Positions 1 through 11,190 of a DNA stretch of 64,000 bases are shown in pieces. Position numbers and translations under genes: made by a program. A model generated the notes under the pieces. The model saw only the letters and a list, made by a program, of their open reading frames with translations, made no database searches and was not told where the DNA came from. The number at the start of each line of letters is the position of its first letter. Position 1 is the first letter of the stretch. This stretch comes from Nematostella vectensis (lineage: Eukaryota; Cnidaria; Anthozoa; Actiniaria; Edwardsiidae). Location of the stretch: the NCBI RefSeq assembly GCF_932526225.1, contig NC_064036.1, positions 12,207,181 through 12,271,180 on the forward strand, in the 5' to 3' direction.

Positions 1-930
1 AGAGTGGGTCTTTTTGACTTTATGAAAGCGTTCGACTTAAAGCCGCATTGTCACCAGTTTACTTCCGGAGGTCCGACGAAAACCCCAACCGAATCCGAGA
101 TATTTAACAGGCCATCCGCTCTAAATTATCAATCAAATCCTCAAACAAACTGCTTTTAATATTTTGAAATATTTTTCCGCGTTTTCCGTTAAAAATCATC
201 AGATATTGTTAGGTAATCGACCGGAAGTAAACTGGTGACAATGCGGCTTTAATAGATCATAATATCTTGCTCACCAAGTTACAGGCGTATGACATTCCCG
301 ACTCCATCTGTGCATGGGTAACAGACTTCCTCACAGATCGCAAGCAGCGCGTGAAACTGGGCCAAGATTGTTTGTCAGAATGGGGCGCGGTCCCAGCAGG
401 AGTTCCCCAAGGGACAAAGTTAGGGCCTTGGCTTTTTATCGTGATGATCAATGAGCTCGACCTAGATGACACGGAACTCTAGAAGTATGTCGACGATATA
501 CCGAGGAAACTACTAAAAAGGCAAGGAAACGACTCTACTGTTTACGCCAACTCAAGCGAGCCAGCCTGGGGTCCGAAGAACTTCATCAATTCTATCTAAC
601 TTGTATCCGCCCGATCATGGAGTATGCGTGTCCAGTCTTCCATAACAGCCTTCCGGACTATCTGTCCCAAGACCTTGAGATCATCCGAAGAAGAGCATTG
701 CGCATAATCTATCCTTTCAAGAACTTACGTTACACGAAACCGTGGTCTGGTCAGACTGTGAGCGTCGTGGAGCGCTCGTTTGACAAGATCTTAGCGGAAA
801 AAAGCAACAGGCTCCACGAGTTGCTTCCCGTGTTTTATGATTGTAAATATGCCTTACGTAATAAGCGTAAATTTATAATCCCGAACTTTAAAACTCTCCG
901 CTTTAAGCGTTGATTCATCGTACACGATGC
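1..930 (+). pseudogene. LINE reverse-transcriptase fragment, broken
   Basis: This is a decayed non-LTR retrotransposon reverse transcriptase. The opening bases read as an SKAFD-like motif (FMKAFDL), interrupted by the element at 41-248. The frame resumes after it with LTKLQAYDIP, then the strand motif GVPQGTKLGPWLF and the catalytic box region KYVDDI just past an in-frame stop at about 480. After YVDD the sequence jumps directly to the end of the domain (arginine-rich segment, then MEYACPVFHNSLP, 617-913), so an internal piece is deleted. Stops and the deletion show it is dead. The motifs are those of the Jockey/CR1-like LINE reverse transcriptases common in cnidarians; the clade assignment is inference. 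Confidence 0.8.
37..252. mobile_element. 208-bp TTAA-flanked MITE inserted in the LINE
   Basis: The element at 41-248 has 28-bp perfect terminal inverted repeats, beginning AGCCGCATTGTCACCAGTTT and ending at CTTCCGG. It is flanked on both sides by TTAA (37-40 and 249-252). Removing the element and one TTAA restores the reverse-transcriptase frame Phe-Asp-Leu-Ile-Asp-His, so insertion was precise. TTAA duplication and precise junctions are the hallmark of piggyBac-type transposition. No coding capacity remains, so it would have needed a transposase in trans. A matching single end lies at 47027-47056. Confidence 0.88.
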
Positions 931-1385
931 CCTGAAGGCCTGATATCCGTAATTTTTAAGTGTATTTTAATGTTTCATAATGTTAATAATTCATTTTTCA
1001 ACTTTAGAAGTTGCAAAGAATTTAATAGACTATCTCTCTACACTGTCATCGGAATCTGGTAACAGGGACATCGCAAATGCCTTATATCGGGCTCATATCC
1101 AATGCCATATATCAGTGCTAAAAAAAGAAAAAGAAAAGCTCTGCTAGTAGGGTACTTTTTCACTTTACAAACATGATAGACTTGTCGGTAATAAAGAAAG
1201 AAACATAGCATCACTGGGAAATTCAACGAGAGTCACAGCGGCCGACAACAATTGGCCCAACCACTGAACTACCGCACGTTTGCTGCAAATTCCAGCCCAT
1301 TCTTCCCGGATACAAAACTAACGGTGGGTGGGTCGGTGGGTGAGCCATATTAGATGCGGTAAGTGTCGGTCTACCTGTGGAAATT
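931..1385. other. No gene seen
   Basis: This is AT-rich sequence between the LINE fossil and the next inverted-repeat element. I see no exon-like reading frame, RNA gene or clear repeat in it. Confidence 0.5.
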
Positions 1386-2322
1386 CATAGATCCGACACG
1401 CGCACGAATATCCAATCAAAAAGCAGCAAATAGAAGCAAGCAAAGTGCAACCCAAATGTCCCACAAAAGTCCCACAAGTTGTACAACATGTCGGATGCGG
1501 CCTGTGAATCCTGCTCGGATTTATCTAAAATATAAACTTTAATCGGGGTTTTCCTGTGACTTGGGAAATAAAACATGGTCACCTAACATGATGGAAACTT
1601 GTCTTGTTGTCCAAGCTTGGTGAAAACCTTGTAGAGAAGCATAGATATAGATACTTAACTACGAGTTTCGTTGTTGAACGGAAACGGCACAAATCCAGCT
1701 CAAAATATGAAAATAATAAGATGAAGCGGCGCTCTCTACTATGTGTTTATGTGTTTTCAAAGCTATTTTTGTCAACTTGCAGTGATTAAAGTTCGGGGAA
1801 AAGTAGAACCGAGAAAGCCAAATTCGCTGTTTACGCCTGACTTTCTGAGTTTTATCAGCAAATGTCAAGATTTAAAGCAAAAATGCAAACGACAGTCTCA
1901 TTCTTTTATGAAAAACTAGTTTGATATCAAACACAAGTGTAATGGTAGGACTTACACTGCTCTTGTATATGTGTTTTTTGTTTTTTTTTTTCGCTTCTTC
2001 GTAGTAAATTTCACGTTTTTTTCTGCAATTTGAGTCCCCTTCTACGCTAAAAGTGGCCGATTAAAAAGAAAACAGGGCTAGTGGCCGGTTAAAAAGAAAA
2101 ACAGAGCTAGCACTTTTTACGCTGACCGGAAAATGCTTATTTGCTCGTCCAGATTTGCAAAAAAAATAAAATAAATACTCAAACCAATATTTTTTGCCGT
2201 CGATTGCCGACTTTTTATGGGACATTTCTGGGACCACATGGCTGTTATTGCATCATCTCTTTCCTGATTGGCTATTCGTGCGCGTGTGATTGACATGTCG
2301 GATCTATGAATAGGCCAGCCTC
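1386..2322. mobile_element. Fold-back/TIR element, about 0.9 kb
   Basis: The left end (about 1386-1430, containing ATAGATCCGACACGCGCACG) recurs as its reverse complement at about 2262-2322. A second inverted match joins the two arms: GTCCCACAAAAGTCCCAC at about 1456 and its complement near 2218-2240. The interior shows no conserved protein. The arms are diverged, with extra bases in the right arm, so the element is old. No convincing target-site duplication was found. Confidence 0.5.
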
Positions 2323-3028
2323 AGCCAGGGTCTTCGTCAGGTAGCCGCAATTAAACATTACCCAGAAGACCCTGGGGGCGAGGTTGAGAAACGCCGTATA
2401 TCTTTCTGATCAAGAAGCTTCCATTTTCTTGACCTTTTTCGATGTTCAGAAAAGAAATACAACTGCAGGTCTTGGGTTTCTTTTCAATGCTTCCATATTT
2501 GGTGAGAAAAGTGGAGTATTTCGGTTTGTTATGCAACGAGATATCGTCGAGAAAACTCGTAAACAAACAAGATTTCCCCGCGTAATTTTCGGACACTGAA
2601 CCTTGTAACCTGACTTGCTATTTGACCACTACTCGGTGAGCCTACTAAGAAATAAAAAAATAATGATTATGAAGAGAGATTGAGGGCGAGAATCACACAA
2701 CGCGTTTCTTGTCTACTCCATGATTGTTTTACTCTTTCGCACTCATTTTTCCTCAATTTAACCTATAGCCATTATACATGCTATAGGGATAGGAATAAAG
2801 TCAAGGATTCTCGGAAAAGGTATCCCAGTTACCACGAAAAAAAGGCATTGCGCCTGCTATGTCGTTAACAATTCCTGCGCGCGGTCGCTAATTGAGAAGT
2901 GACGTCATAAAGGCATGCACTTGTATTCCAAGCGTCCCCTTGTGCGCGCCTGGCCATAGAAAACAACTCCCGCCCGTCATGAACGCAGTGACTGGCGTTG
3001 TCGGTGCCTTTGTACAGTATATATATAC
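2323..3028. other. No gene seen; upstream flank of the 3029 gene
   Basis: This contains short open frames on both strands without recognisable domains. A TATATATA stretch at about 3018-3027 abuts the ATG of the next gene candidate, too close to act as its TATA box, so it has no assigned role. Confidence 0.4.
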
Positions 3029-6000
3029 ATGGCTTCCCAAAACACCGTCACAGAATGCCCAATCAAGAACAAGCTTGCCACGCCTCGTCAAAGGAAAAAA
3101 TACAAGGTATATCCACCAACTACCAGTAAGCTGAGTAAATATAAGGAATTTAGTGCTAATATGGGCTCAAAGTGACTAAATCGCCATGCAAAGCACTCGG
3201 TAGCTGAGGTCTGAGGAGAGGGTCTGTTACTCTGAGTCTGCCCAGAATCTCGCAAATTTTCATTGGCGAGTACAACTATCAATGAAAATTATGAATTTCT
3301 TTCAAACAAATATTAGAATTCCAGTATCAGGTTATCAGTTTTGAATGGTAATATGTGTTGATGGCAGAAAAAAATTCCGTTCAGAACTGATGATCTGATA
3401 CTGGAATTCCAATATTTGTTTGAAATTTAACCAAAACAACATTTATTCTAATCAGGTTAAAGTTAAGAAGAAAATGATTTCTGTTTTGGTGCTGTAATCA
3501 TCTGTGTTGCACGTTACTTTTCCAGGTCTCATCCGGACGATCAGTCTTCGGACTCCTCAGACTCGGACACATTCCATCGCGTAGCTAAAGGTTGCTCGTT
3601 ACCAAGTAGGACTAGTTTCACGGTGCGCAAAGCCAAACGCCTTGCGGAACTCAAGCGCCGAGAAAACGCGCACGAGGGGACCAGTGACAGTAGCTTACTT
3701 TCGTACAGCGAGCTAGAAGTACACGGGTCGGGAGTTGAGAAACAAAAGAAAGGAGACCCTAAATACAGAAAGGCAAAAAGAGGGACAGCTAGGAGATGGG
3801 TCGCTCCTATACAGAGCTTTGCGCAGGGTATGGTACCAGCCAATAGTCTTGTTGCCGTGGAAACCTATGGAATGCTGCCTTGTGTAGAACATCGCCCTCT
3901 TCGACTAGGTGTGTATTAAGAAAGCCAATAGGGGACTTGCGCTAAGAGATCACGTGACATTTCTGGGTAGCAAATTCAAAACAAAATAATCAAACAAAAA
4001 AATCAGAAATGACTGCGCCTAGAGAACTAGAGAACGACGAAAAAATAAAATCTTTCAATGAAACTAAACCTTTTCTGAAAAAAAGAACTCTGGATTCTAT
4101 CGTAAGCGCTGAATAAGTTACATCAAGAGACTATGATGTAAGAGAACGAATCCCCCGTATTAGGGTATGTTCCAATGATGACGTCCGTAAAACCTATTTT
4201 TAGAACAAGCAGTTATTTTTAGATACGTCTCTGATTGGTTAGCGCTCACGTTTCCTAGCAACATGAGTCTTACGCGCGATCACATCTTGAGTAATGTGAT
4301 CCGGCAAAGGATGTTTCGGAAATCTTTTTGACCGAAAATACCTTCCTTTTTTACAAACGCTGTAAAAATGATCTTCCATAGAGTACGCTGGAGCCAATCA
4401 ACCGTTTCTGGGACATTGAAATGCATAAAGTGCGTGATTTTAGGATCTGGGATGAACTTTCCCAGTAAAAGTTTTCACTGCTGATTCGCAAGTTAGACAC
4501 AACAATCAATCATAAATCTGTGTTTACAAAACACAATTCTCTTCCAATTCCCTTTTAATGAAAAAGCTACATCCAGAACTTAATACCATTATATTCACAC
4601 CGATATTACAAATAAAAGAATTCAAGTCTTTATAATGAAGTAGATCTTATTCCAGTGACAAGGGTTTCTTGAGTGACATGATTTCTGAACATGTGCGTGA
4701 AAAATTGAAGTTCATTCATCTAAAAATGTTATAAATCATAGAAAAATAAGGGCCTTCTTGTATTAAAATACATAACATAGACTCTGAGAATGCCTAGGTA
4801 TTCTATCTCACCGAATGTCAGAGAAAAAATAACTTTTTAGGAGTCTGCACGATGCATCTTGAATGAACTCCAAATTTACCGTCTCCCCGAAGTCTTCCCG
4901 TTCAATTATTTATATAACATTTAGATAAATGAACATTAGATAACTTAACAGATAACAGGACACCACCCCATAGGTAGCATTGTGATCATGAGCCTTGAAG
5001 AGAAGCTAAAAGGATAATAACAGGTAGCGAACGAAGTAAAGAAGTGCAGAGGGAAAAATTTGGTGTAAAATTGTACTAGCTCGTGGTGCCCATAACCAAA
5101 TATGGCGCGACGAACCATGTATGGATGCTATGATTGACAAGTTCGCGCAATCTAAAAATAGCTTTCTTGGACGATATCATGGGCCACGGTGATTCGTTCT
5201 CTTAAATCATGGTCTCTTGGTTGCATTTTGTTGCTGTTATTTTGCCGCTAGAAGCCAGAGCGCGCGCTAGTTTGCCACCCAAACAGTCACGTGATCTTTT
5301 AGCGCAAGTCTCCTATTACGCGGCCACCATTCTATCCTCCCAGTCAATACCATGTCACACAATGCGGCCAATTCAAGCGCGAGGATACTTTCAATCATAC
5401 AATCATGGTGAAATAAAATACCAGACCTCCATGTACTACTATGGTTAGATATTTCTTTCTAAATAGGGCGGTGTATTTTCCAATGGAAACATAATAACAA
5501 AGAATGGCTTATTCTTTATTCTTTAAAAGGGGTACATATTATCATTTGTGCTTATAGACCAGATGGTTTGCACATGGTACAGTGGTCCTTTTGTCGCGGA
5601 GAGTTTTAAAAAGGCCCGAATCGAATTTCGGTCAAACGTTCCGGACACTTTTTTTCGGTCAAGAACGTGTCCTTAATATGGGGTAGCACTGTGCCTTATT
5701 ACTAGACCAGCCTTATACCAAACGGCTTCTTTGTGGCGAATAGTGGAATTTAATAGAGATACCATTACATTAAGCGGATGACTAGGATGACTTTGATAGT
5801 TTTCCGGCACGAAAACCCCCCAAAAACACGGAGCTCGCATACCACGGTCATCTTGGATAATGCGCTTCGCAGGGGAAGGTGGTGATGCGTGGGGTATCAA
5901 AGCCTACAGGTAGCGGATGACCGGGATTTCTTTCCAATGGTTGGGGGATGGTCAGCACTGAATTCTAATTATTCTTGGTAGCAGACGCCTTCAACGAGAT

Positions 6001-6178
6001 GCCCATTTCAGGGGATTCAATAAAGAAGCAAAGCAAAGTAAGATCCAAGAGGAGAAACAAAAAATCCTTCCTTGAAGCGCCCCGCGGAAAAGCTAAGAGA
6101 CCTATCGACACTGTCCATAATCTCAGCAAGACGATCACAGTAATACGGGTAACGCCGGCTCCTCATCCGGGGAATTAA
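3029..6178 (+). CDS. Unrecognised three-exon gene candidate (about 212 aa, basic, Ser/Asp-rich)
   Basis: I do not recognise this protein. The model has exon 1 at 3029-3106 (26 codons from MASQNT to RQRKKYK, donor GTATAT), exon 2 at 3545-3908 and exon 3 at 5982-6178, ending in TAA. The total is 639 nt, divisible by three, and the phases join (0, then 1). The stronger-looking acceptor at 3525 (TTTTCCAG) would break the frame, which is the main weakness. Exon 2 opens with an acidic serine run (SSDSSDSD), followed by Lys/Arg-rich stretches (VRKAKRLAELKRRE; KYRKAKRGTARR). Exon 3 is also basic (KVRSKRRNKKSF). This composition suggests a nuclear or nucleic-acid-associated protein, but that is inference only. 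Intron 2 contains the 1.4-kb inverted-repeat element at 3926-5318. Confidence 0.45.
3297..3428. repeat. Small palindromic MITE-like repeat
   Basis: The sequence TTTCAAACAAATATTAGAAT (about 3300) and the bases after it recur in inverted orientation, ending near 3428. The arms are about 48 bp and nearly identical, with a spacer of about 35 bp. It lies in the first intron of the 3029 gene candidate. This is a typical non-autonomous fold-back remnant. Confidence 0.7.
3926..5318. mobile_element. 1.4-kb TIR element in intron of the 3029 gene
   Basis: The left end at 3927, AATAGGGGACTTGCGCTAAG followed by AGATCACGTGAC, matches the complement of 5286-5317 with two mismatches. Inside the ends, a block around 4129-4150 (AAGAGACTATGATGTAAGAG) also has an inverted partner near 5195-5221. 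No transposase-like frame is visible between them and no target-site duplication is clear. Its position between two exons with compatible phases suggests insertion into an intron. Confidence 0.55.
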
Positions 6179-7323
6179 GCTGCCAAATAATCAATGGGAC
6201 TCCTTATTAAAAAGTGCCTAATTTCCATGCCAAATTTTCCTTTGAGTTGTGTTTAATGGCATCACAAAACGGCCTGCTGAGTATCAGCCAATTTTGTTTT
6301 TCATTACATAGGGGACGAAACAAATTCCATGACTTTATTACCTGACACTCAACTTTATTACCGTGTTGCGGTCTTTTCTTGGTTTAATGTTAATTATATC
6401 TGCGTTTAGCCGTGTAAAGTTTCCGGCATCACCCGCGCACAGTAATAAGCCGCACACACTTGCACAAGCTGGACGATATGATTTATTATGATAAATTTTG
6501 CTCAATTATAATTAAGATGCTATATGCTGGGTAAATATCTGCTAGAGGAGGTACCATTATATATTTTAGGGGGCTGTGGAGAGGAGGGGGTGGTGCTAAA
6601 GTTTACGCTTTGAAAACCACTGGATCAAAGGATAAAACAAAGTTGTTTTTGCTGCGACGCAGGAGCAGCATGCTAATCTTGACATCGCTTTTAAAAACTC
6701 TCTTTCCTTTCCATTCACGAGCATCCCCGCGGCAGAATATATGCGGGTGTTTGGTTCGATTTTGGTTTGGGGTCTTGTTCCGCAGCCTCACTTTGAAAAA
6801 CGAGGCCGCGAGAGACTATAACTAAATTTCAGTTTGACAGATTGACAGACGAACATTCGAACATTGTGCCATATTTTGACATGGGACTCGTGATCTCTCG
6901 TACGGTGTTCGTGGTCAATAAATCAACAAGAAGAGTGCACAAGCAAGATTTTTAGAGCAAATTTCGGTAAGTTTGGAAAAATGTTCACTCGTCAGTTACT
7001 TGGGACGAGTTACCACAGCTTTTAAAGAGTGTTGAAGGAGAATTTAATGACAGTTTCAGACCGATTTTGCCGACTTATGAGGCGGGTCGGAAGCGTACCA
7101 TTCGTACCAGCACACGTGCCATGGTCGCGTCTCCCGCAGTCGATGGAAACCTCGACAAAACTGGGCACTAAACAAGCAAAACGAGCAAACACACTCAATG
7201 CCTAAATACTCTAGCTCACTTGGCTATGGACTGTACGGCGTTTGGGAAAACTTATCAGTTCAAAACAATGACCCAAATGCCTTCTAGTAATTGTGAAGAG
7301 CATGCAACAAGTTTTAGCAAATA
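6179..7323. other. No gene seen
   Basis: Short frames on both strands near 6600-6825 lack splice context or domain signatures. Nothing else supportable is seen. Confidence 0.4.
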
Positions 7324-9641
7324 GTCTGGCGGATATGTGTTTGAATTGCGCACTTTTTGCTAAAGTTTCGAATTTAAGCATAGTGATAGTTTTTAATACC
7401 CTTTTTAAGATAGGCTATAGAGCCAAGCTCAGATTTAATTTCGGCTTTAATTTCTAATTAATGAGGAGTATTGATTTGGCCGCCATTTTGAACCGGAAGT
7501 AAACTACCTTTTTCTAAAAAAATAAATAAACTTGCACATTTTGATACTGTTTTCCACTAGACGACTAAAATGAAAGTCAAAGAATGTATTTAAACCCAAG
7601 ATTTCTGAAAATACCCGTAAATTTGTCATGTTTGGAAATTTATAGGTGATAGCCAACTTTAACCGGAAGTAGTCGATAGTAAAACCTGGGACGTTTATTT
7701 TACCCCGCACCTTTTAGCAAAATACACCAATTTTATTGCAGTTGTAGGTTGAAATAACCTTTATAAGATAAGCTATGGAGCCGAAATAAAATCTGCTTTA
7801 ATCCCCGACTAATATGGTTTATTATCGCCATTTTGCACTGGAGATTAAATTTGTAATTTTTGTAAGTCCAGAGATGCACATCTTTTCTGCGACTAAAAAA
7901 TTCATGAAATCCATTTGATACTTTTAAGTTGTAAAAAAGTCAAAACTGATTAGGTTTCTGCTATTAATTTTACCTTTTTTAAAACCCGAAGTAGTTCCCA
8001 AACCTGTTTCTGCATATACATATACAAATAAGCAATGCATATACAAATAAGCAACGAGGCACGCAAATGATAAATGACAGTTGTATTTTGCATTTTAGAG
8101 TGCACCAATTGAATAATGAAGAAAATGTTTTCCTGCTATGTGAGCCTCGGCATTTTGTTAAAAATTAGTGAAATCTCAGGCTGGACGTCCAAGAGTGTGG
8201 TTCATATACCTCGGTCTATGTCATCTACGTCGTCGGTTATTACAAGCTCCGATGATAATTGTTATCTTTATTTAATACAGTTCAGATAGACAGATATCTT
8301 ACAGCTTTATCGTTACACTATTCAGTGAAGCTGCAAAGGGCTGAACATCTCATGCTGGCTTGGGTGCAAGTGCAGCGTGCTGGGCAGCCTATCTTGCATC
8401 TAATAGCTCTTGGTTCCTCATCTATATAGTTCTTGGCTTACTGGCACGCCTTGAAAAGCTCTGGAGCATTTGTCCAAAGCGGCTATGGCAACTGTTGTCC
8501 ATTCTGCTAAAAAGTATGAGGCAGAGCTGCCTTCGTCGGTAGAATTACATCAAATGCTTTTCCTTTCTTCACGAAGAGCTGCATTCTTGCCTTGTCTACT
8601 TCCGATTCTCTGTACTTGTTTGGTCGTATAGAAGCATTGGAAAGTGCTCAAGTGTTGCAAAACATTCTGTCTTTTATCTTAACTGACCTAAAGGCTAGCT
8701 GTCGAAGACCATTTGTGGCTTCGGGGAATACATCAAGTACTGTCTTTTCCCCCTACCCGCACAACAGAATACAGTATCACGCCTGTAAATGCGTGAAATT
8801 CTACCAGTATTTATTTGGAGAGATACTCCTTTGACTATTCTGTAGAATAAGGAAAAAAGGCAAGGAGAGAGATAAGCGCGCACCCGAGGCCACCAGTTAA
8901 ACGGTTCCTACAGTTACAAACAGTTCATCTTGTAGCACTTGCACACATTCATGTATGCGGTCCTTTACAGACCGCATATTGAAGTCAATAGGTGGAGCGG
9001 CCCGCTCATCGGGTTCTTGGAATCCCCACCAGGCTTGTCACATAAGCAGTTTCTTTCGTCTTCTTTCTTTTCTCTTGATCCAGCTATTAAGTGTATATTT
9101 GGTATACTTGTGCTGGCAACATGTGGCTTTTCTATTATTTGACGACTTTTAGTGAGTATCGACGCGTGATTTTCACTTCCCTTAAATTATCGGCCATTTT
9201 GTTATCCCAAGATAATCCGTGATTAAATCAGATTTTCTTTTGGCTCCATAGCCTAACTTGTAAAGATTCCCCTCAACTACTTCCTGAAACAAGATTTTTT
9301 TTATTTTTGTTGAAAGGCGCAAAGTGAAACAAGCGCCAGTATTATACTTGACTACTTCCGGTTCAAAGTCGCTGTCACCGTAAAAGTTACAAAAATGAAA
9401 TATTTGCTGTTACTTCCAGAAAGCTTCGGTTTAGATGCATTCTTTGAAAAAGTTAGTTTACTTCCGGTTCAAAATGGCGGCCAAATCAATATTCATTATT
9501 AATAAGAAATTAAAGCCAAACTGAGCTTGGCTCTATAGCCTATCTTGTAAGGGGTATTGAAAACTATCACTATGCTAAAATTGGTAACTTTAGCAAAAAG
9601 TGCGCAATTCAAGGTAAAATCTGCACATATCTGCCGGACTA
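7324..9641. mobile_element. 2.3-kb fold-back element with long diverged arms
   Basis: The left arm (about 7324-7850) is the inverted counterpart of about 9180-9641. Landmarks in order are a TGCGCAATTCAA/TTGAATTGCGCA pair, GATAGGCTATAGAGCCAAGC, GGCCGCCATTTTGAACCGGA (7478-7497; complement 9463-9482), then AACCGGAAGTAGTC, then an inner block with GGCTCCATAGC and GGCCATTTTG. The arms are clearly diverged with small indels. The loop (about 7850-9180) holds a decayed cysteine-cluster coding fragment. Confidence 0.7.
8285..8545 (-). pseudogene. Decayed cysteine-cluster coding fragment
   Basis: Read on the minus strand, about 8321-8400 gives a cysteine cluster ending in a stop: C-x3-C-x3-C-x-C, then C and C further on (CKIGCPARCTC, then RCSALC). 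Upstream, the same region reads through several stops (LFKACQ, EEPRAIR). Similar terminal Cys clusters occur in proteins tied to cnidarian repetitive elements, but I cannot name a family. It sits in the loop of the fold-back element, so it may be decayed cargo. Confidence 0.3.
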
Positions 9642-9963
9642 AAACCCAAGTGATGCTAAAAGGTGAAAAACACCTTGACAGAAAAGCTAATACTTTAAAA
9701 CAATCAAAACAGATTATTAAATGGTTTTGTTCATAAATCCAGGCTGTTGTGCTGTTTTTAAAACTGACCAAATAGGTCGGGGAGGAAATGGATATGACAA
9801 AATATTCAAATCCCTACCAATCATGACTCGATAAAAAAAAATAAAGACTAATATATTGCCAAACCCTCTAACAATTAGCCTACCTTACGTTTATTGGTAT
9901 TTTTAGCGAAGAAAAACTCAGCGCGATACGATAACCTGCCGCCAGCTTTGTGTTTGTTTCAAA

Positions 9964-10202
9964 ATGGCAGAAACAAGAGGGAGTAGCAGGGGTAAGACCA
10001 CGGGTGCAAGGAATTCAACAATCCCAAATAAATTTAAGATTGTGCCAGCTATTCAAATCTCGATAACAAATAAACGCCTAAAGGTAAACTTCTCTCGCTA
10101 CTTTCTAAAATTTCAAGCTTAGCTGCAATCAGCGACAAAACTGTTGAAAGTTTTAGCGCTTCAAATGCAGTTTCAGATGGAAATCTAAATTACCTAGCAT
10201 AG
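9964..10202 (+). pseudogene. Unrecognised ORF with one apparent frameshift
   Basis: An ATG in the context CAAAATGG opens a frame (MAETRGSSRGKTTGARNS...) of about 39 codons. Near 10080, one base of slippage moves into a second frame that continues as a plausible Ser-rich polypeptide (SLLSKISSLAAISDKTVESF...) to a stop at 10200. An alternative is a donor at 10082 (AAG|GTAAAC) and a true first exon. No domain is recognised. It could be a TE ORF1 remnant or a host exon. Confidence 0.25.
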
Positions 10203-10344
10203 TGACTTTGATACTTTCCCTCCCCATCCCAACCCCCTCTCCCCCAAATCATTGTTGGATTCTTTTACTGACAACCCTAGACAGCAACTTTGAATGGGGG
10301 AAGGGGGATGTGAGTAATAAAAAGTTCCCATATTGTAAATTATT

Positions 10345-11190
10345 TCAATCAATCAAGTTTATTTCACCAAATAATAGTATAATGATGATAATGCAAAAAA
10401 ATAGTGATGATGAGGAGTCTACTAAAAGTACAATGCTTATGAGGTGTAGACCCCTGTCGAAGACTAAGTAGCGTCTCTACTAAAATATATATGAATGTTC
10501 TCGATTTGACTAAGGAATCCTTATTATTAAATTTACATGTGGCTGATTTGATGAAATAAAGTAGAATCATATCTATAAATCAATAGCTGCTTTTTGAGAG
10601 AGAATATTGCCCTTTACAATCTTTTTGAACATATTTATTGATCTGCATTGTTTTGCTTGACAAGTGAGGTTGCTCCAGATTTTTGGACCCCTGTACGAAA
10701 TTGAAAATTGGCCCCGTCTTGTTTTTCTAAGAGTTGTGCGATAGTCGCATGAATTTCTCATGTTATAGCTGTGGATTGTATTATTTCTTTTAAAAAAGTT
10801 ATCAAAAGTCCCCGGTAATTGATTATTGCCGAATTTATACACGAATAATGCAGTTTCAAGGGTGTTAATGTCATTGACCGTAAGAAGCCTTTCTTGTTTG
10901 AATAAGGGCTCAGTGTGACTGAGGTAATGAGAATTTGTTATTATTCTAACACACCTTTTTTTGCTAATGGAATATTCGTTTTAAACTTGTGTCATAATTA
11001 CTTGCCCAGATGTTTCCATAGTGTATGTACGGATGAACTAATGTAAAATATAAAGTTTTTAGGCTAAATTTAGGCAAATAAAAGCGAAGTTTATTCATTA
11101 TTTCAACATTTTTAGTGATTTTAGTTCTGACATGGTTGATATGCGACTTCCAATTTAATTGACTATCAATGATGAGTCCTAAGAATTTAT
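10345..11190 (-). mobile_element. 5'-truncated LINE copy (3' end of reverse-transcriptase ORF)
   Basis: On the minus strand the end of a LINE ORF2 reads through FLGLIIDSQLNWKSHI, LYFTLVHPYIHY, RIITNSHYLSHTEPLF, then the tail ending SQKAAIDL at 10573. The 3' UTR ends with a short TTGA-type microsatellite (CAATCAATCAAG at 10345 on the plus strand), as in CR1/L2-like elements. Small frame breaks are present. A second copy of the same family is at 54207-55268. Confidence 0.8.

Noticed and set aside
2892-3134. Plus-strand frame of 80 residues at the 3029 gene
   Set aside because: It is a shadow of exon 1 in another frame and crosses its donor site.
10202-10471. Plus-strand frame of 89 residues
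   Set aside because: It runs antisense into the LINE 3' end and has no conserved features.
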